Shown here: positions 43,701 to 50,853 of the stretch, one piece after another | How the letters are laid out: the number at the start of each line of letters is the position of its first letter | Numbering within the stretch: the first letter of the stretch is position 1 | Assembly: GCF_014174355.1 (NCBI RefSeq) | Contig: NZ_JABEQF010000002.1 | Span: 248,001-312,000, forward strand | Origin: Gluconacetobacter azotocaptans | GTDB taxonomy: Bacteria; Pseudomonadota; Alphaproteobacteria; Acetobacterales; Acetobacteraceae | DNA: 64,000 nt | Direction: 5' to 3' | Notes under the pieces: model-generated | Seen by the model: only the letters and a program-made list of their open reading frames with translations | Told to the model about the DNA's origin: nothing | Database searches by the model: none | Made by a program: the position numbers and the translations under genes

Positions 43701-43810
43701 GCGGCCTGATATCGTGCACCGCCCTGACGCTGCTGGTCCTGCCGTCGCTGTATATGCGCATCGTGGGGGACAAGGCGTCGCGGCGGCGCGAGGCGGGGAA
43801 GGCGGGCTGA
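40724..43810 (+). CDS. cusA: RND heavy-metal efflux pump, CusA/CzcA-like
   Basis: 1028 residues, 1 bp after cusB. Twelve helices in the RND layout with two large periplasmic loops. The heavy-metal RND motif 'GAIDFGMVVDSSLVIVE' in helix 4 keeps the two proton-relay aspartates. Methionines are frequent in the second loop ('MRMDDMLSGVRS'), as in Cu(I)/Ag(I) pumps. The nearby SCO1 gene makes copper the best guess, but zinc/cobalt (CzcA) cannot be excluded. The last 135 codons are repeated exactly in the following 520 bp, and the gene itself remains complete. Confidence 0.92.
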   Translation: MRLIHALLRSRSRSIVLGLVALLTLAGIADLRTLPVEPVPDISPTQVMLSVLAPGLPTAEVEKLVTFPVEVAMAGIPGMTGMRSVSRTGVAVVYLQFASGSDIYRDRTLVSQRMADARSRIFVNGLSFTMGPMATGMGEIMQFQLRGPNLPLPELNRIMTWQVVPHMKLIPGVIDVNVNGGAEETFKVALDPDRLQQYGVSVSDVFEAVDKGNAAAGGAWIEHNDEQRVVVGRTLIDDLAEFGEIQVRSGPNGEVIHVRDVGTVSRGARPRLGAVTRDGQGEIVNAVVLLQQGASAKATLTRIDEALPGIRRTLPAGTSLDVYYSRADLTNSTIGTVKENLALGAVLVLVVLLVVIGDWRASVVIISVIPFALIAAMVGMHHLGISANLLSLGAIDFGMVVDSSLVIVESVISMQAHRRVSMGEMIATALSQVVRPVTFAILVIVMVYLPILTLQGVEGRMFRPMAQTVILALIASLVFSLVCVPVLTQLLVRVPQGHHDTAFIRFCRRYYEPAFAWCTAHANAVIGVALALLVVSGGLAMRLGGEFIPQLQEGDLVVTSTRLPGISLDASIRAATAIEKTLSQFPDIQTVVSNTGTAAIPTDPQGWEQTDSFILLKPRAEWKTATTQEGLVRAFTAALRRNVPGSLFSWSQPIQMRMDDMLSGVRSQIAVGIYGDDLPTLGRLAAQISAQIAAIPGAADVAPQDVGTIAFLHIDVDRTAAARLNVDTTEVMNVVEALGGHIGPPVVLNGALIPTQVRFADDAGNTVEKIRNLPVLTRNDHVVRLSQVASVVLEEGPAAIRRDQGQRRMMVQANVRGRDLGSFVAEAQRRVARVALPHGYRIEWSGQFKNMQSAVARLGVVVPVALFLIFCLLTVALGELRLAGLVFINLPFAATGGIIALYVRGMPFSVSAGIGFIALFGVAVLNGVVLVSYIRQKRQAGLSVVEAATSAAKERFRPVMATATVACLGFFPMAFSLSEGGEVEKPLATVVIGGLISCTALTLLVLPSLYMRIVGDKASRRREAGKAG

Positions 43811-43834
43811 CCCCTGCGCGGCGACGGGGGCCGG

Positions 43835-43924
43835 TTATGCCCCCTGTCGTCCCGGTTCATGCCGGGCCGGCGGCAGCAGGCGGTGCAGCCGCTGGGCGAT
43901 GTCCGGGGCGCTGGAATCCACCGG
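43835..43924 (-). pseudogene. Duplicated 3' fragment of the SCO1 gene
   Basis: The last 29 codons plus stop of the SCO1 gene (ending 'RLLPPARHEPGRQGA'), copied within the first 520-bp unit. It has no start or promoter of its own and is not expected to be expressed. Confidence 0.9.
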
Positions 43925-44330
43925 GACAGGCGGCATCATCGCCCTGTACGTCCGGGGCATGCCGTTCAGCGTTTCGGCCGGGATCGGCTTCATCGCCCTG
44001 TTCGGCGTCGCCGTCCTGAACGGCGTGGTGCTGGTCAGCTATATCCGCCAGAAGCGCCAGGCAGGCCTGAGCGTGGTTGAAGCCGCGACCAGCGCCGCGA
44101 AGGAACGCTTCCGCCCGGTGATGGCGACGGCCACCGTGGCCTGCCTGGGCTTTTTCCCGATGGCCTTTTCCCTCAGCGAGGGGGGCGAGGTCGAAAAACC
44201 CCTGGCCACCGTGGTGATCGGCGGCCTGATATCGTGCACCGCCCTGACGCTGCTGGTCCTGCCGTCGCTGTATATGCGCATCGTGGGGGACAAGGCGTCG
44301 CGGCGGCGCGAGGCGGGGAAGGCGGGCTGA
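43925..44330 (+). pseudogene. Duplicated 3' fragment of cusA
   Basis: Repeats the last 135 codons of cusA, about three membrane helices. A fortuitous frame from 43899 adds nine unrelated residues (MSGALESTG), so a 143-residue truncated product is possible in principle but has no ribosome site. Probably non-functional. Confidence 0.9.
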
Positions 44331-44354
44331 CCCCTGCGCGGCGACGGGGGCCGG

Positions 44355-45005
44355 TTATGCCCCCTGTCGTCCCGGTTCATGCCGGGCCGGCGGCAGCAGG
44401 CGGTGCAGCCGCTGGGCGATGTCCGGGGCGCTGGAATCCACCGGAAACAGCGAGACCAGGCGGTTGTTGCCATCCATCAGGTACAGGACCGAACTGTGGT
44501 CCATCAGGTAGCCATCCGCCTGACCCGGCCCGGGGCGCCTGCGGGCCAGGGCGTGGAATGCCGCCAGGGTGCGCCCGATTTCGGCCTCGGTACCGGTCAG
44601 GCCGACGATCCGGGGCGAGAAGGACGTGACATAGCGATGCACGACGGCGGGCGTGTCACGCGCCGGATCGACCGAGATGAACAGTGGCACGATCTCGTCC
44701 TGTCGCGGCCCCAGTTCGGCCAGCGCCGCCGTCACGGTGGCGAGGGTGAGCGGACAGACGTCGATACAATGGGTATAGCCGAAATAGATCAGGGTATATC
44801 TGCCCCTGAACATGGCCTGTGACACCGTGCGGCCCCGATCGTCCACCAGGGTGTAGTCGCCGCCGATGCGGGCGTGCGGCAGCAGGCCGGCAACCGTCCG
44901 ATACAACGCGGCCCCGCCCAGCAGCACGGCCGCGACTGCGGCGATCGCCCAGCGGGCGCGCCGGTCCTGCGCCCGTATCCTGTCCTGCTGCGTGCCGCGT
45001 GCCAT
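44355..45005 (-). CDS. SCO1/SenC-family copper chaperone
   Basis: 216 residues. One N-terminal membrane anchor ('WAIAAVAAVLLGGAALYRTVAGLL', about 20-43) and a thioredoxin-like domain facing the periplasm. The copper-binding CxxxC is 'THCIDVCP' and the third ligand His lies in 'LMDHSSVLYLMD'. SCO proteins deliver Cu to the CuA or CuB site of cytochrome oxidase, or protect against copper. It is convergent with the cusCBA operon and its 3' end is part of the tandem duplication. Intact despite it. Confidence 0.9.
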   Translation of the reverse strand: MARGTQQDRIRAQDRRARWAIAAVAAVLLGGAALYRTVAGLLPHARIGGDYTLVDDRGRTVSQAMFRGRYTLIYFGYTHCIDVCPLTLATVTAALAELGPRQDEIVPLFISVDPARDTPAVVHRYVTSFSPRIVGLTGTEAEIGRTLAAFHALARRRPGPGQADGYLMDHSSVLYLMDGNNRLVSLFPVDSSAPDIAQRLHRLLPPARHEPGRQGA

Positions 45006-45231
45006 GGCGTTTTCATATCCCGGTTCCGCCGATCTTCACAACGCGGCGGATGCGTATCGGCAAGGATCTGGCCCGCGATACCTGTCATGGTGCGTGATCC
45101 GCCGTGCGCATTCCCGACCCGACGTCTCCGTTGCGGCAATGCCCCGGGCCGGGCTATGCCCTCGGCCTGCCCATTTATCCGTCTCTGTGCCGAACCTGTC
45201 GGCCGGACACTGTCTCGTCGCCGGAGCCCTC

Positions 45232-45687
45232 ATGACGTCGCCGCCGCCTGCCGTCCCGCCCCCTTGCGCCTCGGATGAGGCGATTGCCGCAATCGGTTGC
45301 GGGCTGCTGGACCGTACCCTGCCGAAGGAGGCATGGACCCATGCCGCCCACTTCGCCGCCACGTTCTGGCTTCTGCGGACGCGGCCCGGGATGGATCTGC
45401 CGCGCGAGATGCCCGACCTGATTCGTGCCTACAATCTGGCGCTCGGTGGGGAGAATACCGACACCAGCGGGTACCACGAAACGATCACCCAGGCCTCGAT
45501 CCGTGCCGCACGCGCCATACTGGCCGAGGACCCGTCGCGCCCGCTTTGGGCCACCTGCGACGCGCTGATGACCTCGCCGTTCGGCCGCAGCGACTGGCTG
45601 CTGACCTACTGGACGCGGCCGGTGCTGTTCTCGGTCGCCGCGCGGCGGGGGTGGTGCGCGCCTGATATTCGCGACCTGCCCTTCTGA
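45232..45687 (+). CDS. Conserved hypothetical protein, 151 residues
   Basis: No family recognised. ATG 45232 follows GGAG by 6 nt. Soluble alpha-helical composition without signal peptide: 'EAWTHAAHFAATFWLLRTRPGMDLPREMPDLIRAYNLALGG', 'SGYHETITQASIRAARAIL' and 'TSPFGRSDWLLTYW'. The spaced histidines (HAAHF, YHE) could bind a metal. It is convergent with the membrane protein downstream and shares no operon. Confidence 0.7.
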   Translation: MTSPPPAVPPPCASDEAIAAIGCGLLDRTLPKEAWTHAAHFAATFWLLRTRPGMDLPREMPDLIRAYNLALGGENTDTSGYHETITQASIRAARAILAEDPSRPLWATCDALMTSPFGRSDWLLTYWTRPVLFSVAARRGWCAPDIRDLPF

Positions 45688-45706
45688 CGGTCGCGCCGCG
45701 TCGGGA

Positions 45707-46228
45707 TCAGCGCAGGAAGACCTTTGGCACGCCTTCGCTGTTCAGGCACGACATGACGATCACCCCGGTCCACAGCGCCAGCGACGCCGCCGCGACCACG
45801 CGCGCCTGCGTCGTCCCGGCGGGCTGGCCGCCAAGTGCGGCCCTGTAGACCCTGCGGTGCGAGAACGCGACCAGCCCCATGGCCATGGCGATCAGCAGCA
45901 GCTTCGGCGTCAGATAGCTGCGACTGCCGATATGCACCGGATCGTAGAAAAACAGTGCGACCCCGGTGACCATCGCGACGGCGAACAGGCTGTGGATCCA
46001 CGGCAGGATCAGCCGCGACACCGCTGCCAACGCCTGCCTGCCGCCATGCCGGAACAGCGCCACATCCAGCACCAGGTCGATGCCGAAGAAACCGGCCATG
46101 CTGATCATATGCGCCGTGCGGACCAGGTAATGGACGGGCTGCATCCAGTAATGGTACATACGGCTGTCGAGCATGGTCAGCACGGCGTAGGGCAAGCGCA
46201 TGAACGCCAGGGGGTGAGACATCTTCAT
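45707..46228 (-). CDS. Four-helix inner-membrane protein (DUF6644-like)
   Basis: 173 residues with four membrane segments (about 36-58, 72-94, 108-130, 144-165): 'YLVRTAHMISMAGFFGIDLVLDVALF', 'LPWIHSLFAVAMVTGVALFFYDP', 'YLTPKLLLIAMAMGLVAFSHR', and 'AASLALWTGVIVMSCL'. The spacing of the first His, an Asp at the end of helix 1, a TG motif and a basic cytoplasmic loop with a His resembles the DUF6644 group, whose role is unknown. The histidines could hold a haem or metal, as in cytochrome b561-type folds, but that is a guess. Confidence 0.65.
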   Translation of the reverse strand: MKMSHPLAFMRLPYAVLTMLDSRMYHYWMQPVHYLVRTAHMISMAGFFGIDLVLDVALFRHGGRQALAAVSRLILPWIHSLFAVAMVTGVALFFYDPVHIGSRSYLTPKLLLIAMAMGLVAFSHRRVYRAALGGQPAGTTQARVVAAASLALWTGVIVMSCLNSEGVPKVFLR

Positions 46229-46348
46229 CTTCCGGGTCGTCGGTTCACCCTGTCGAATAGCATGGCAAATTAACAGTGCGAAGCAGTCGCATTACATGCC
46301 CGGCATATTCCCGATGGACCTCCCCATGCGCAGGGTTGTCACGGCGTG

Positions 46349-46450
46349 CCCGCCAAAGGGCATAGCCCTTTGGAAATCAATCTGTTTATTCATGATCGGG
46401 GTCCAGGGCCTCAGGTCCTGGTGGGTTCGGGCAAAGCCCGACCTTCCTTA
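46349..46450. repeat. Dispersed hairpin-rich intergenic repeat, copy B
   Basis: Related to 13741-13840: AAGGGCATAGCCCTTTGGAAA, then GATCGGGGTCCAGGG-CCT-CAGGTCCTGG and TTCGGGCAAAGCCCGACCTT. Three potential hairpins in 100 bp, lying between two minus-strand genes. The final stem followed by CCTTCCTT is terminator-like. Confidence 0.6.
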
Positions 46451-46472
46451 ACTGCGGGCGGCAGCGCCCCGG

Positions 46473-46946
46473 TCAGGCGGCGGTCTGGCGCAGATGCAGG
46501 GTCACGCGCATCGCCTCGGCGGCCAGGCGCGCGCCGCGCGTGGTGGTCGTCAGGCTGATATCGACGCCGTGATTGTTTTCCATCACCTTGCCGCCGCGGC
46601 CCCGGCCCATCGTCGCCTCGCCCTGCACGGCCCAGTAGGTGCCGTCGAAATCGCGCAGGCGGGTCAGGTTGCGGATGGTGCCGCGTGCCTCGATGCGCGA
46701 GAAGCCGACGCCGACGAGGCCGCCGCCCGAAATGGTGAAATCATAGGTGTGTCCGCCATAGACCAGCCGGCCCCGCCCCCAGGTGAATCCCGCCCCGACA
46801 TCCAGTTCCTTGATCGAGAACGAGATCTGCCCCGTCGTCGCCGCGTCCGGCGAAAGGGGCGGCGCGATCGCGGCCGCCGTGGCGAGAGCGGCGTCGCCGA
46901 ATGCCGCGCCGCACAGCGCCAAGGCCCCGAACAGGATTTTCTTCAC
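46473..46946 (-). CDS. Exported protein of unknown function
   Basis: 157 residues with a clear Sec signal peptide ('MKKILFGALALCGAAFGDAALA', cleavage near 22). The mature part is beta-rich with many glycines ('GGHTYDFTISGGGLVGVGFSRIEARGTIRNL', 'YWAVQGEATMGRGRGGKVMENNHGVDISLTTT'). It looks like a small periplasmic or surface beta-sandwich. No family recognised. It lies 65 bp from mntR on the same strand. Confidence 0.7.
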   Translation of the reverse strand: MKKILFGALALCGAAFGDAALATAAAIAPPLSPDAATTGQISFSIKELDVGAGFTWGRGRLVYGGHTYDFTISGGGLVGVGFSRIEARGTIRNLTRLRDFDGTYWAVQGEATMGRGRGGKVMENNHGVDISLTTTTRGARLAAEAMRVTLHLRQTAA

Positions 46947-47011
46947 GCCACATCCCCCCGTGAGGCCGGCCGCCGGCCCTGTCGGCCTACTGAAACCCGG
47001 CCTCGCGGATT

Positions 47012-47527
47012 TTACAACTCTCTTGATGCATCGGGCGCCTTTCCCGCGCGGCCCCGGTCGGCGAGAAAGTCCGCCAGCCCCGCGTCGATAGCCCGCCGGA
47101 AGGCGGCCAGGGTTTCCACGCCCACGTAATGTTCCATGCCTTCGGCATCGATTCGGGCGGTGTCGGCACTGATGCCCAGCGCGCGCAGGAAGGCCTCGAC
47201 CACCCGGTGGCGGGTGCGGCTGTCCTCGGCCATTTTCTGCCCGGATTCGGTCAGGAAGATCCCGCGATAGGGACGGCGCGTCACCAGCCCGTCGGCAGCC
47301 AGCCGGGCCAGCATCTTGGCGACGGTCGGCTGCGACACGCCCAGCCGGCAGGCGATGTCCACCTGCCGGGCTTCGCGTCCTTCGGCCAGCAGGTCGGCGA
47401 TCAGCTCGACATAATCCTCGACCAGCGCGGTCCGTCGGGCCTCGCGCGCCTGGCGGAAGCCTTCGGACTGGACGTCGGGGTCGGGCATGATCTCGACGGG
47501 CTTGCGCGCCGCGCGTGCGTTCTTCAC
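47012..47527 (-). CDS. mntR: Manganese-responsive regulator MntR
   Basis: 171 residues (GTG 47527 or ATG 47488) of the DtxR/MntR family. It matches E. coli MntR closely in order: '[25 protein letters not shown]', the HTH '[29 protein letters not shown]', and the metal-binding '[15 protein letters not shown]'. With Mn it represses the divergent mntH and probably itself. The divergent layout with a shared 215-bp gap containing an AT-rich palindrome supports this. Confidence 0.93.
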   Translation of the reverse strand: MKNARAARKPVEIMPDPDVQSEGFRQAREARRTALVEDYVELIADLLAEGREARQVDIACRLGVSQPTVAKMLARLAADGLVTRRPYRGIFLTESGQKMAEDSRTRHRVVEAFLRALGISADTARIDAEGMEHYVGVETLAAFRRAIDAGLADFLADRGRAGKAPDASREL

Positions 47528-47675
47528 CTGCCGGGACCTCCTGTATGACCTGCGCGAGAAAACCGTCCTTATACTGGACTGCCGCCGCGCCTCAATTCCC
47601 GCGTCGCGGCGACGCCGCCGTCCGCCTGGCCGTTACGGATTGACCCAAGCATATATCAGATCGCCTGCACTACAT

Positions 47676-47696
47676 CATATAGCATATTGCATATTG
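47676..47696. promoter_or_regulatory. Candidate MntR operator
   Basis: An imperfect palindrome, CATATAGCATATTGCATATTG, with GCATAT and ATATxGCA arms, 46 bp before mntH. It resembles AT-rich MntR-type boxes. Position supports the call; binding is inferred. Confidence 0.45.
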
Positions 47697-47741
47697 TCGG
47701 CGGCGGGCGTTACGCTGGTTCGGTCGGGAGGGTTGTCCAGC

Positions 47742-49028
47742 ATGTTCGAGGTCAATGCGACAGTCAGCGTGCCGCGTGACGCCACGGGATGGCGGCGTCT
47801 GCTGGCGTTCATCGGGCCGGGATATCTGGTGTCGGTCGGCTATATGGACCCTGGCAACTGGGCGACCGACCTCGCCGGGGGGGCGGGGTTCGGCTATACG
47901 CTGCTCTCGGTCATCATGCTGTCCAACCTGATGGCGATCCTGTTGCAGGCGCTGTCGGCCCGGCTGGGCATCGCGACCGGGCTCGACCTGGCGCAGGCGT
48001 GCCGCGAGCGGTTTCCGATGCCGGTCAATGTCGCGCTGTGGCTGGCGTGCGAGGCCGCGATCATCGCCTGCGACCTGGCCGAGGTCATCGGCACCGCCAT
48101 CGCGCTGCAGCTTCTGTTCGGTATTCCGCTGCTGCTGGGGGCGGTGATCACCGTGCTGGACGCCGTGATCGTCCTGCTGCTGATGAATCGGGGTTTCCGT
48201 TATCTCGAGGCGTTCGTGATCGGGCTGCTGGCCGTCATCGCGGCCTGTTTCCTGGTGCAGGTCGTGGCGGCGGCGCCCCCGCTGGCCGCGATCCTGCGCG
48301 GCATCGTCCCGTCGCCCGCGATCCTGACCGAGCCGGGCATGCTATATGTCGCCATCGGCATCATCGGCGCCACGGTCATGCCGCATAACCTCTACCTCCA
48401 TTCCTCGATCGTGCAGACCCGCGCCTATGACCGAACCGAGGCCGGGCGACGCGACGCGATCCGCTGGTCGACCTGGGACAGCACGCTGGCGCTGATGCTG
48501 GCGCTGTTCATCAACGCGGCCATCCTGATCGTCGCCGCCGCCGCCTTTCACGACAGCGGGCATCGCGACGTGGTCGAGATCGCGCAGGCCTATCGCCTGA
48601 TGTCGCCGCTATTGGGACTGGGGGTCGCCTCGACGCTGTTTGCGGTGGCGTTGCTGGCGGCGGGCATGAATTCCACGATCACCGGCACGCTGGCGGGCCA
48701 GATCGTCATGGAGGGATTCCTGCATCTGCGCCTGCCGCACTGGGCGCGGCGGCTGCTGACGCGCGGGCTGGCCATCGTGCCGGTGGTGGTCGCGACCGCC
48801 CTCTACGGCCCCAGCGGGGCCGACCGGCTGCTGGTGTTCAGCCAGGTCGTGCTGTCGATGCAGCTTCCCTTCGCGGTGGTTCCGCTGGTGCTGTTCGTGT
48901 CCGACCGGCGGCTGATGGGGCCGTTCGCCATCACCCGGCGCATGGCCGCGCTGTCCTGGCTGGCGGCGGGGGTGATCCTGGTCCTGAACGGCAAGCTGCT
49001 GTGGGACATGGCCCTGGGAAACGGGTAA
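47742..49028 (+). CDS. mntH: Nramp-family divalent metal transporter MntH
   Basis: 428 residues, eleven helices. The Nramp signature '[15 protein letters not shown]' (DPGN) near residues 35-49 and '[15 protein letters not shown]' (MPH) near 208 are both present, and these coordinate Mn(II). It imports Mn2+ with protons. ATG 47742 follows a GGGAGG site; the open frame upstream to 47487 overlaps mntR antisense and is not coding. Regulated by the adjacent MntR. Confidence 0.95.
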   Translation: MFEVNATVSVPRDATGWRRLLAFIGPGYLVSVGYMDPGNWATDLAGGAGFGYTLLSVIMLSNLMAILLQALSARLGIATGLDLAQACRERFPMPVNVALWLACEAAIIACDLAEVIGTAIALQLLFGIPLLLGAVITVLDAVIVLLLMNRGFRYLEAFVIGLLAVIAACFLVQVVAAAPPLAAILRGIVPSPAILTEPGMLYVAIGIIGATVMPHNLYLHSSIVQTRAYDRTEAGRRDAIRWSTWDSTLALMLALFINAAILIVAAAAFHDSGHRDVVEIAQAYRLMSPLLGLGVASTLFAVALLAAGMNSTITGTLAGQIVMEGFLHLRLPHWARRLLTRGLAIVPVVVATALYGPSGADRLLVFSQVVLSMQLPFAVVPLVLFVSDRRLMGPFAITRRMAALSWLAAGVILVLNGKLLWDMALGNG

Positions 49029-49065
49029 ACGGTTCGCGCCCTGATCCTCGACCTTCTGGTGCCCG

Positions 49066-49704
49066 ATGAATTGTCCCGTCTTTTCGACCGATTTTCGCGA
49101 CACGCTCGACCGGCTGTTTCTCTGGCGGCGGGATGTGCGGCATTTCCGCCCCGATCCGGTGGCGGAGGCCACGCTGGATGGGTTGCTGGCGACCGCCTGC
49201 CTGGCCCCGTCGGTCGGGTTGAGCGAGCCATGGCGCTTCATGCGGGTCGATCGCCCCGACCGGCGCGCGGCCGTGCGGGCGGATTTCGCGCGCTGCAATG
49301 CCGAAGCGCTGGCCGCGCGGAGCGAGGACGACAGCGGGCGATACGCGGCGCTGAAACTGGCCGGGCTGGACCAGGCCCCGCATCATGTCGCGGTGTTCTG
49401 CGACGCCGATCCGCGTCAGGGGCGCGGGCTGGGGCGGATGACGATGCCCGAGACCACGGTCTGGTCGGCAGTCATGGCCATCCATACGTTCTGGCTGGCC
49501 GCGACCGCGGCGGGGCTGGGGGTCGGGTGGGTGTCGATCCTGGACCCCGAGCGGATCGCGCGGGTCCTGGACGCCGATCCCGACTGGACGTTCCTGGCCT
49601 ATCTCTGCGTCGGGTATCCGCAGGACCACGCGGACAGTCCCGAACTGGAGCGCCAGGGATGGGAACGGCGCGACCCCCACCGGCGCGGCTGGATCGTCCG
49701 CTAG
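49066..49704 (+). CDS. bluB: 5,6-Dimethylbenzimidazole synthase BluB
   Basis: 212 residues, nitroreductase-like flavin fold. 'LFLWRRDVRHFRPDPV' and 'LLATACLAPSVGLSEPWRFMRVD' near the start, and 'AVMAIHTFWLAATAAGLGVGWVSILDPE' are hallmark BluB segments. It breaks down FMNH2 with oxygen to make the lower base of vitamin B12, so the organism probably makes or remodels cobalamin. It sits 38 bp after mntH on the same strand and next to cobC and the B12 uptake genes; it is not under the riboswitch, which is further right. Confidence 0.92.
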   Translation: MNCPVFSTDFRDTLDRLFLWRRDVRHFRPDPVAEATLDGLLATACLAPSVGLSEPWRFMRVDRPDRRAAVRADFARCNAEALAARSEDDSGRYAALKLAGLDQAPHHVAVFCDADPRQGRGLGRMTMPETTVWSAVMAIHTFWLAATAAGLGVGWVSILDPERIARVLDADPDWTFLAYLCVGYPQDHADSPELERQGWERRDPHRRGWIVR

Positions 49705-49747
49705 AGCCTCCATCCGACCGGAGAGGGATGCACGTCAGACCAACAAG

Positions 49748-50401
49748 CTAGAGCCATATCCGCGAGCCGGCGCGAAGGGATATCGCGCCAGGCTCGGCCA
49801 CCGCATGGCGGCACGGCACGGCATAGAGGCGCGCGCCCCCTTGCCGCATGACGGGGTCCAGCAATGCCGGCCGCCGTCCCGCCGCCAGCCCTTCCATCAG
49901 CCGCAGCGGGCCGCCATGCGACAGCACGCAGGCCGGCGCGCCCTGCGCCAGCATATCGTGCCAGAACGACTGGACGCGGTGCAGCAGACCGCGGCCGGCC
50001 TCGCCGCCGGGGGGCGCGAACCCCTCGGGGTCGGCTGCCCATGCGTCAAGGGTCGCGCGGTCGATGCTGTCCCAGGACTGTCCCTCCCACGCGCCGAAAT
50101 CCAGTTCGGCGAGGCGGGGGTCGACACGCAGCGCGATCCCGGCGCGGGCGGCGATCCGTTCGGCCACCTGCCGGCAGCGGCTGGCGGGGGAGGCATGGAT
50201 GACGCGGCAGCCGGCCCCGCGCGCCAGGACGGCCAGGCCGTCGGCGCGGCCCCGCCACCCCGGCAGCAGGGCGACGTCGTGCCGGCCGTAGCAGGTGCCG
50301 GCCGGTACGGCGACGGGGGGATGACGTGTCAGCAGGATGGCCAGAGGGGCGTAAATCGTGTCGATCGCGGGACAATCCACCTGAGTCTCCCGTGGGGTCA
50401 T
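49748..50401 (-). CDS. cobC: CobC-like alpha-ribazole phosphatase (histidine phosphatase)
   Basis: 217 residues of the histidine phosphatase superfamily. The catalytic motif is 'LLTRHPPVAVPAGTCYGRHDVAL' (RHP rather than RHG, as seen in other alphaproteobacterial CobC proteins), with a later 'SPASRCRQVAERIAARAG', 'DPRLAELDFGAWEG' and 'CVLSHGGPLRLMEG' holding the second catalytic His. It removes phosphate from alpha-ribazole phosphate in lower-ligand assembly. Convergent with bluB and divergent from the riboswitch-btuB unit, which makes the cobalamin role the best reading. ATG 50401 is chosen; upstream frame is open but uninformative. Confidence 0.82.
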   Translation of the reverse strand: MTPRETQVDCPAIDTIYAPLAILLTRHPPVAVPAGTCYGRHDVALLPGWRGRADGLAVLARGAGCRVIHASPASRCRQVAERIAARAGIALRVDPRLAELDFGAWEGQSWDSIDRATLDAWAADPEGFAPPGGEAGRGLLHRVQSFWHDMLAQGAPACVLSHGGPLRLMEGLAAGRRPALLDPVMRQGGARLYAVPCRHAVAEPGAISLRAGSRIWL

Positions 50402-50491
50402 GGCGTCCGTGCGACCGTGCCCGCACGCCGATACGGCGTCAAAGCGCCGGGGGGCGCAAGGATCATGGTTTCCGGCCGGGGTCACGGTTTC

Positions 50492-50519
50492 TTGACAGGC
50501 AGGGCGCACCTTATATGAA
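50492..50519 (+). promoter_or_regulatory. Promoter of the riboswitch-btuB transcript
   Basis: A perfect -35 TTGACA (50492-50497), 16-nt spacer, and -10-like TATGAA (50514-50519), a few bases before the riboswitch begins. Confidence 0.6.
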
Positions 50520-50525
50520 GGGCGC

Positions 50526-50735
50526 GATGGCTCCTCCTTCGGGAGGATTAAAAGGGAATGCAGTGCGGACCGGGCGGTCCAAGCCTGCGGCTGTCCCCGC
50601 AACTGTAAGCGGCATGTCACGTATCGCCGGGCGTCATGGTCCGGGCCACTGGGGTTTCTCGTCCCCGGGAAGGCAATGCGGGATGCGACGTCGCGAGCCA
50701 GGAGACCTGCCGTCAGCACTGGTTGCGACCGGGAA
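50526..50735 (+). promoter_or_regulatory. Cobalamin (B12) riboswitch
   Basis: Contains the conserved aptamer elements in order: AAAAGGGAATGC..GTGCGG near 50550, GCCTGCGGCTGTCCCCGCAACTGTAAGCGG split from about 50583, a CACTGG segment near 50648, GGGAAGGCAATGCGGGATG near 50667, and the B12 box GCCAGGAGACCTGCC (50697-50711). It senses adenosylcobalamin in the leader and represses btuB when B12 is plentiful. Recognition is confident; edges are approximate. Confidence 0.95.
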
Positions 50736-50812
50736 CCGTCAGGCGGGGTAATCTGGCGGGCGGGCAGGGGCTGGAGTCGCGCGGCATGTCGCGGCGGTCC
50801 CGGCGGGTCCGT

Positions 50813-50845
50813 GTTCTCGTGGCAGCCGTGAACAGTCACGAGAAC
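50813..50845 (+). promoter_or_regulatory. Expression-platform hairpin before btuB
   Basis: GTTCTCGTG and CACGAGAAC form a perfect 9-bp stem with a 15-nt loop; its 3' arm covers the GAGAAC ribosome-site region 8 nt before the btuB ATG. Probably the translational on/off stem of the riboswitch. There is no T-run, so translational control is likelier than termination. Confidence 0.6.
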
Positions 50846-50853
50846 GGCCTTCG

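Larger units (their letters stand above)
43405..44444. repeat. Perfect tandem duplication, 2 x 520 bp
   Basis: Units 43405-43924 and 43925-44444 appear identical base for base on reading every line. Each holds the last 406 bp of cusA, the intergenic bases and the last 90 bp of the SCO1 gene. Only CCG is shared at the outer edges, so it arose by illegitimate recombination, very recently. Confidence 0.95.
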
